Shown here: piece after piece, positions 56,880 to 64,000 of the stretch
How the letters are laid out: each line of letters opens with the position of its first letter
How positions within the stretch are numbered: position 1 is the first letter of the stretch
Assembly (NCBI GenBank): GCA_963513935.1
Contig: OY740774.1
Span: forward strand, 87,624,385 to 87,688,384
Direction: 5' to 3'
Length of the DNA stretch: 64,000 bases
Origin: Aphrophora alni
Lineage: Eukaryota; Arthropoda; Insecta; Hemiptera; Aphrophoridae
Translations under genes and position numbers: made by a program
The notes under the pieces: generated by a model
What the model was told of the DNA's origin: nothing
Databases searched by the model: none
The model's input: the letters and a program-made list of their open reading frames with translations, nothing else

Positions 56880-57650
56880 TTGTTTGTAAAATCAATAGTT
56901 TTAGTATTATGACAATTTTATACAGTATGGTAAGACATACAGTATATCCATTTTTTTCACTGGACGTCTCAAAATAGATATATCCACACAAAAATCAATT
57001 TGTGTACCCATACAATGAGAGTGTTTAATACATCTATATCTCTAATCATATCTGTATTTAAGAATGCTTTAATTAAATAGTGTTACTTTCTACCTGTGAT
57101 TGGTGTTTCGTTCACGTGTACAGTAGCTGTGGTATTATTTACTGGTATTTCTAAATTGTGGGTCACGGCATGCGATTTATTGAGCGTCTCAAAACATCTA
57201 AGGAGCGAATTCATAACATATCCATTCATGAGAAAGCCTTATATCTATTTCCCTAGTAATTATATTGTTGACGAACATTTTATTATTATTCTTAAAGTCA
57301 GTATTTGTGGACAACTCTAATATTAAAGTTATGTACATCCCAGATGTTCTACGATTTACTGAATCGATCCTGACAACCCATCTGTCACTGAAACTGACAG
57401 GACATCTCTTCTCGTGTCGCCATCTGATGACAGATTTTGTAATAAATATATCCATTCAATCATTTACATCGTTTATGGAGCTTTAAAAATATGAATAGGA
57501 AAAAATAATGATTTCAGTTGATTGATGCTCTACATAGGTAGGCATATTAGTTAGTCCTGTTTTCAATTTGTTGGCAATTAGTTGTTTTAAGGGATGACTC
57601 TTTACAACTCATTGTATTGATCAATATCAATTTAAGACAGGTCTTACGTC
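56880..57650. other. AT-rich DNA
   Basis: No gene recognised. Several 70-85 codon frames overlap on both strands (57096-57486) without motifs. Confidence 0.45.
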
Positions 57651-57664
57651 ATCTTATGTTACAT

Positions 57665-57827
57665 GGTGAAAAGAGTGTTGCAATAGTACACAAATTCTAG
57701 GAGAATAACCGCTCGGTAATCATCGCTTTATAAAAGGAGGTAGAAAATAATATAAAATAAAAAGATCCTCCAGATAGACCTGATTGGAGAGATCTATCCC
57801 AAGACTACATAGAAATAGGTGTAGATT
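57665..57827 (-). repeat. Family B left flank and founder unit of the TTAGG array
   Basis: On the minus strand: the founder core (57751-57820, GTAGTCTTGGGATAGATCTC and CAATCAGGTCTATCTGG) followed by TTTATTTTATATTATTTTCT, TTATAAAGCGATGATTACCG. This is the normal family B continuation seen at 24690, 48598 and 56140. The array therefore lies inside a minus-strand family B copy. Confidence 0.75.
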
Positions 57828-60800
57828 AGGTTAGGTTAGGTTAGATTAGGTTAGGTTAGGTTAGGTTAGGTTAGGAAAATAATAAGAGTTTGTCCAGAGA
57901 GACCTGATTGGAGAAATGTATCCCAAGACTAAATAGGTGTAGATCCAGTTAGGTTAGGTTAGGTTAGGTTAGGAAAAGAATAAGAGTTTGTCCAGAGAGA
58001 CCAGATTGGAGAAATGTATCCCAAGACTAAATAGGTGTAGATCCAGTTAGCTTAGGTTAGGTTAGGTTAGGAAAAGAATAAGAGTTTGTCCAGAGAGACC
58101 TGATTGGAGAAATGTATCCCAAGACTAAATAGGTGTAGATCCAGTTAGGTTAGGTTAGGTTAGGTTAGGAAAAGAATAAGAGTTTGTCCAGAGAGACCTG
58201 ATTGGAGAAATGTATCCCAAGACTAAATAGGTGTAGATCCAGTTAGGTTAGGTTAGGTTAGGAAAAGAATAAGAGTTTGTCCAGAGAGACCAGATTGGAG
58301 AAATGTATCCCAAGACTAAATAGGTGTAGATCCAGTTAGGTTAGGTTAGGTTAGGTTAGGAAAAGAATAAGAGTTTGTCCAGAGAGACCTGATTGGAGAA
58401 ATGTATCCCAAGACTAAATAGGTGTAGATCCAGTTAGGTTAGGTTAGGTTAGGAAAAGAATAAGAGTTTGTCCAGAGAGACCAGATTGGAGAAATGTATC
58501 CCAAGACTAAATAGGTGTAAATCCAGTTAGGTTAGGTTAGGTTATGTTAGGAAAAGAATAAGAGTTTGTCCAGAGAGACCTGATTGGAGAGATGTATCCC
58601 AAGACTATATAGGTGTAGATCCAGTTAGGTTAGGTTAGGTTAAGTTAGGAAAAGAATAAGAGTTTGTCCAGAGAGACCAGATTGGAGAAATGTATCCCAA
58701 GACTAAATAGGTGTAGATCCAGTTAGGTTAGGTTAGGTTAGGAAAAGAATAAGAGTTTGTCCAGAGAGACCTGATTGGAGAAATGTATCCCAAGACTAAA
58801 TAGGTGTAGATCCAGTTAGGTTAGGTTAGGAAAAGAATAAGAGTTTGTCCAGAGAGACCTGATTGGAGAGATGTATCCCAAGACTAAATAGGTGTAGATC
58901 CAGTTAGGTTAGGTTAGATTAGGAAAAGAATAAGAGTTTGTCCAGAGAGACCTGATTGGAGAGATGTATCCCAAGACTAAATAGGTGTAGATCCAGTTAG
59001 GTTAGGTTAGGTTAGGAAAAGAATAAGAGTTTGTCCAGAGAGACCTGATTGGAGAAATGTATCCCAAGACTAAATAGGTGTAGATCCAGTTAGGTTAGGT
59101 TAGATTAGGAAAAGAATAAGAGTTTGTCCAGAGAGACCTGATTGGAGAGATGTATCCCAAGACTAAATAGGTGTAAATCCAGTTAGGTTAGGTTAGGAAA
59201 AGAATAAGAGTTTGTCCAGAGAGACCTGATTGGAGAGATGTATCCCAAGACTAAATAGGTGTAGATCCAGTTAGGTTAGGTTAGATTAGGAAAAGAATAA
59301 GAGTTTGTCCAGAGAGACCAGATTGGAGAAATGTATCCCAAGACTAAATAGGTGTAGATCCAGTTAGGTTAGGTTAGATTAGGAAAAGAATAAGAGTTTG
59401 TCCAGAGAGACCTGATTGGAGAGATGTATCCAAAGACTAAATAGGTGTAGATCCAGTTAGGTTAGGTTAGGAAAAGAATAAGAGTTGGTCCAGAGAGACC
59501 AGATTGGAGAAATGTATCCCAAGACTAAATAGGTGTAGATCCAGTTAGGTTAGGTTAGGTTAGGTTAGGAAAAGAATAAGAGTTTGTCCAGAGAGACCTG
59601 ATTGGAGAGATGTATCCCAAGACTAAATAGGTGTAGATCCAGTTAGGTTAGGTTAGATTAGGAAAAGAATAAGAGTTTGTCCAGAGAGACCTGATTGGAG
59701 AGATGTATCCCAAGACTAAATAGGTGTAAATCCAGTTAGGTTAGGTTAGATTAGGAAAAGAATAAGAGTTTGTCCAGAGAGACCTGATTGGAGAGATGTA
59801 TCCCAAGACTAAATAGGTGTAGATCCAGTTAGGTTAGGTTAGATTAGGAAAAGAATAAGAGTTTGTCCAGAGAGACCTGATTGGAGAGATGTATCCCAAG
59901 ACTAAATAGGTGTAAATCCAGTTAGGTTAGGTTAGGAAAAGAATAAGAGTTTGTCCAGAGAGACCTGATTGGAGAGATGTATCCCAAGACTAAATAGGTG
60001 TAGATCCAGTTAGGTTAGGTTAGATTAGGAAAAGAATAAGAGTTTGTCCAGAGAGACCAGATTGGAGAAATGTATCCCAAGACTAAATAGGTGTAGATCC
60101 AGTTAGGTTAGGTTAGATTAGGAAAAGAATAAGAGTTTGTCCAGAGAGACCTGATTGGAGAGACGTATCCCAAGACTAAATAGGTGTAGATCCAGTTAGG
60201 TTAGGTTAGGAAAAGAATAAGAGTTTGTCCAGAGAGACCTGATTGGAGAGATGTATCCCAAGACTAAATAGGTGTAGATCCAGTTAGGTTAGGTTAGATT
60301 AGGAAAAGAATAAGAGTTTGTCCAGAGAGACCTGATTGGAGAGATGTATCCCAAGACTAAATAGGTGGAGATCCAGTTAGGTTAGGTTAGGAAAAGAATA
60401 AGAGTTTGTCCAGAGAGACCAGATTGGAGAAATGTATCCCAAGACTAAATAGGTGTAGATCCAGTTAGGTTAGGTTAGGTTAGGTTAGGAAAAGAATAAG
60501 AGTTTGTCCAGAGAGACCAGATTGGAGAAATGTATCCCAAGACTAAATAGGTGTAGATCCAGTTAGGTTAGGTTAGATTAGGAAAAGAATAAGAGTTTGT
60601 CCAGAGAGACCTGATTGGAGAGATGTATCCCAAGACTAAATAGGTGGAGATCCAGTTAGGTTAGGTTAGGAAAAGAATAAGAGTTTGTCCAGAGAGACCT
60701 GATTGGAGAGATGTATCCCAAGACTAAATAGGTGTAGATCCAGTTAGGTTAGGTTAGATTAGGAAAAGAATAAGAGTTTGTCCAGAGAGACCTGATTGGA

Positions 60801-60938
60801 GAGATGTATCCCAAGACTAAATAGGTGTAGATCCAGTTAGGTTAGGTTAGGTTAGGTTAGGAAAAGAATAAGAGTTTGTCCAGAGAGACCTGATTGGAGA
60901 GATGTATCCCAAGACTAAATAGGTGTAGATCCAGTTAG
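57828..60938 (+). repeat. Compound satellite: (TTAGG)n plus ~73-bp core, ~33 units
   Basis: About 33 units of ~85-107 bp. Each has a core starting AAAAGAATAAGAGTTTGTCC, then AGAGAGACCTGATTGGAGAG, ATGTATCCCAAGACTAAATA and GGTGTAGATCCAG, followed by 3-5 (up to 8-9 at the left end) TTAGG pentamers. Cores differ at few sites (CCTGAT/CCAGAT, GAGAGATG/GAGAAATG, GTAGATCC/GTAAATCC). The right half often alternates (TTAGG)3 units with units containing one TTAGA. The core is the reverse complement of the family B segment. Confidence 0.97.
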
Positions 60939-60985
60939 AATGTCACGTCCGTACTCAATATAAGTGAGCCCCAGAAGATTACTTA
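60939..60985 (-). repeat. Family B right flank of the TTAGG array
   Basis: GTCCGTACTCAATATAAGTG followed by AGCC, read on the minus strand, equals the GGCTCACTTATTGCGAGTAC block of family B at 55110-55130. This places the array inside one family B copy. Confidence 0.65.
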
Positions 60986-60989
60986 CGTA

Positions 60990-61850
60990 AAATGTGTATA
61001 ATTCTCTATAACACTTTTTATAACCGACGTATATTAAAAACGCTGTTTGATAAAATCGTATCCAACCAGAAGTCTTCCCGAAAGTCACTAGAGGTGACTT
61101 TTTATGAGGAGATAGGTACGTTCATGGACATGTATGAATTTTTTGTACGACCAGCCGGATGTAACTCTTGTAACTCTTGTAACTCTTGTATTACACTCTT
61201 CATCCTCTGAGTGAAGAAATTCATTCAGCTACCGTCGGATTTTGATTTCCGCGAGTTTGGTCACTATCATGTTGAAGAATAGCCAAAAAAATCTCTGAGT
61301 CAGTTCGGGAGAGTAGAAAACGTGACGTACAGCAGGATTGTTATAATTGGTAAACAAACTCTAAATTAAATGCGAGGAATGAGAGAGTTGTCATGATTCA
61401 GCTGTCAAGATCTCGCTGCCCACAATTTTATCTTTTTCCCCCAATCCCGAAGACGAAGAAAAAGATTAGTACGCTTTGGTAATATGGCCTTGTTGTGATG
61501 CACCACTTCACGAGATAAAAAACGGACCATATCACTTTGACGTTGCTGCGCATTTACTGTGCTTTTGGTCTCGCAGATTTTAAATGTCTCCACTGTGGCA
61601 ACTGCGATCGTATTCGTAAGCTCACGATTCAGTGATTATGATATTCAGGAAGTCGGGGGTTGCCGTTTGGGAGGTTCAGGATATCGATCGAAGTCTCGGA
61701 ATGAGTTGCTACTACTTCATTATACTCTCTCCGCACGGATAAATCCTCGCTTAAAATATAATGCATCAAACATTGCTTATCCGCTAGTTGTCGTACGTTG
61801 ACTGGACGGGTTTGCGTCAATGATAATGTCATTTACACTAAATTTAGTCG
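60990..61850. other. Moderately GC-richer DNA, unidentified frames
   Basis: A triplicated GTAACTCTT minisatellite lies at 61159-61188. Overlapping frames of 62-80 codons occur on both strands at 61405-61832. The minus readings (DMVRFLSREVVHHNKAILPK; DLSVRREYNEVVATHSE) look slightly protein-like, but I recognise no family. There could be an old element here. Confidence 0.4.
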
Positions 61851-61859
61851 TTCAGACAT

Positions 61860-62362
61860 AAACGTATGTAAGGAGAACACTATTAAAACACAAATACTTT
61901 TCAATTTAAGTTGTCTGTGCAATTGAATTAAGAGTCTGTCAACTACCGTTTATTTAACGTGGGCGCTTCCCTACCAGATGTTGTAAATAAAACTACACAC
62001 TAAAACCTGATGTACTGAGTAGTATTCAGACTCCTTACTGCTGCATTTATCAGTAAGCGACGACTTAAACCTCTAGGCTACCAAGTAGTTAACATAATTT
62101 AAGTACTGCAGTCAGATTGCCAATTCTACTCCTCAATAGTATTTCTCGACTAATAACACGTAAGTTTTATAAGTTACAGGGTTAATATTCATCCGATTTT
62201 ATTGAAACTTTGGTACCTGGTTGTTATAGATAGTCAAATAGCGACCTCTTGCTGGAACTGTTTTTCTCTACTTATTATTCCTTTTAATATGTGACAATAT
62301 GCCAAAAACATCTTATAAAGATTCAACTTTTGTTTGTTTTGTTAATTCACTTTTTCAAAAGT

Positions 62363-62408
<46 letters not shown>

Positions 62409-64000
62409 TATTTATTCACTGTTTAACAGATCAAAAACAGACTAAAATACACAAAATACAGACAATAAATATGTTGCAACATTATTTGTGTATTTTGAGG
62501 AGCTGAGATTGCATTTGATATTCCACATATCTACATTATCTGGTCATTTTCAATAAGGGTATTATAGCGACCTCAATTTACACCATTTTCTTTACTTATT
62601 TTAAATTTTTAATGATGTTACTCAAAGGGGTTATTTGAAATTTTTAGTTACCCCCAAAAACCCACTTTTTTAGATGTAGGTCAAATCAAATAAAATAAGG
62701 ATAAAATTACATCTATTAGCCCAAAAAATATTTCTCTCTGAGATTTTTTCTTTACGTGGTCAAAAGTTATTATCTGCCGCTCCCACTCATATTTTCTAAC
62801 ACAATATCCACCTACCTTTCATATTTCTCTCATAAGATACTAGAAGTCCTAGTTCAGGAAAATGCCGAGTAGCGCGCTCTCAAATTCCAATGAACCTTAT
62901 CAAAGATTTGTTTTTCATCTATAAATATTATTCTTCCAGTGTAGATCGAGAGTGGTGTAGTAGAGTGGGTTCAGCACAAATGTGTTTTTTCCGTACAATT
63001 AGCTTTGATTGATTACAGTTTTGTGTTAAAGTTTGGAGGTAGGGCCCACTTTAAGTAAAGGGTGATTAGCGTGGGGGGAAAGTTAACATTGAAGTTAATT
63101 GCAGAGAAGAGACACGTGTATATGGGGAGTCCAGCAAGTTGGGTGGAAAAATTACAAAAAGTTGTCTGGTAAATAACTAGGAGAAGATTTTGTGAGTTCT
63201 AATAAATAATTTTTAGTTTGTTTACTATTGACTTGATTAGTCTTAAACGTTCAATATATATATATATACAACAGCCATGGAAATTTTATTGTGGAAACAA
63301 ACATTTTCTTCTTTATTTTGATGTCCAGCTACAATTCCCTAAGTTGGGCACCTTAATTACGGGGCATTCTGTATATAAACAGTAAGGCAAAAATTTAACA
63401 AGTATTTATAATCTGAGCTTGTACTTCTCGTAGAAAAATAGAAAACTCACAATTATTGTCAACACCAAAACACTTTATTTGGAACAAAACAATCATGTAA
63501 ATATTTACAACACACAAAGTGTTTTACGATTTGTTAACAACAGTTAATTTGATAATGGTAAGCGGTCATATTTTAATATTTTTTATCACATTTCGCCATA
63601 ATTTGATCGAAATTGTTTGTGTGTTTTGTGTAATTTGATTTTCATAAATGATACTGATTATTATTGCTAATTACTAACGCATAGCTCGTAATTTTATTAG
63701 GTGATTCGATTGTTTTTTTTGTTTGGAAAAATAAGGAGATAGGTTGCTTGTCAAATTTTAAACGAGTTAGAGTTTGTGAATATCGAAATCTTTTGGATTT
63801 CACTTTTGAAACCCAGTGGCGAAAGATATTTAATGTGTATATTAAAACAAAATAAAAATGCATTAACATTATTAGAGAGTAACAATTAACTAGATAAAGA
63901 TCAATTTCTTGAATCCGCTGGTGTGATTTTATTTTATATTGGTTTTCCCGTGTATCAGGTCACTCTCATGTTCTCTTTACTTCTACTAGCATGACGTTTA
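61860..64000. other. AT-rich DNA with microsatellite and repeat fragments
   Basis: (TA)n tract at 62369-62403 and a shorter one at 63255-63269. Family C fragment at 62725-62840 (-) and family D fragment at 62940-63110 (+, GGGCCCACTTTAAGTAAAGG). At 63345-63372, GGGCACCTTAATTACGGGGC followed by ATTCTGTATA resembles a mariner-type right end without a visible partner. No genes seen. Confidence 0.5.

Noticed and set aside
57828..60938. Chromosome end (true telomere)
   Set aside because: TTAGG tracts are short and interrupted by a 73-bp core, and ordinary sequence continues for 3 kb beyond the array.

Overview
This window looks like repeat-dominated, AT-rich DNA from an animal, most likely an insect. 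The pentamer TTAGG, the ancestral arthropod telomere repeat, occurs as a small block near 8.6 kb and in a large compound array at 57.8-60.9 kb. The other content is Tc1/mariner, pogo/Tigger, PIF/Harbinger and piggyBac relics, LINE 3' ends, a tRNA-derived SINE head and satellites. I found no intact host protein-coding gene, rRNA or functional tRNA. Nearly all long open frames are chance frames or transposon debris. The species cannot be named from this sequence.

Layout. 0-8 kb: AT-rich intergenic DNA with CT and TA microsatellites, a 3-copy ~100 bp tandem repeat, a GC-rich patch and a SINE head. 8-18 kb: nested inverted repeats (arms 8.6-10.7 and 13.5-15.2 kb), minus-strand copies of a dispersed family (called family A here), a LINE relic inside one copy, and a decayed unidentified coding remnant. 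18.6-27 kb: LINE tails, a 92-bp tandem array, and several family A copies. 27.7-29.1 kb: a mariner-like transposase relic split by a ~610-bp inverted-repeat element. 29.6-37.1 kb: AT-rich DNA with an unusual density of hammerhead-ribozyme-like motifs, including a foldback with one in each arm. 38.1-38.4 kb: a LINE tail. 38.7-42.3 kb: a 200-bp satellite. 42.3-44.3 kb: mariner tail, pogo/Tigger derivative and a foldback, in tandem. 46.3-47.6 kb: a full-length but frameshifted mariner-type transposon. 50.7-51.9 kb: a ~290-bp tandem repeat carrying a piggyBac-like derivative at TTAA. 52.1-53.1 kb: a long-TIR element. 53.6-55.3 kb: a PIF/Harbinger derivative inside family A, itself holding a LINE fragment. 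57.75-60.94 kb: the TTAGG compound satellite. 61-64 kb: AT-rich DNA with a TA microsatellite.

The parts relate as layers of insertion and local amplification. One dispersed family (A/B) supplies the sequence of two different tandem arrays: the 92-bp array at 19.3 kb, and the non-telomeric core of the TTAGG array, whose two flanks are also family B. TE-in-TE nesting is shown directly at four places: LINE in A, inverted-repeat element in mariner, Harbinger in A, and piggyBac in a tandem repeat that retains an empty sister copy.

All homology calls come from reading the sequence by eye. No database search was run, and boundaries are approximate unless target-site duplications are given.
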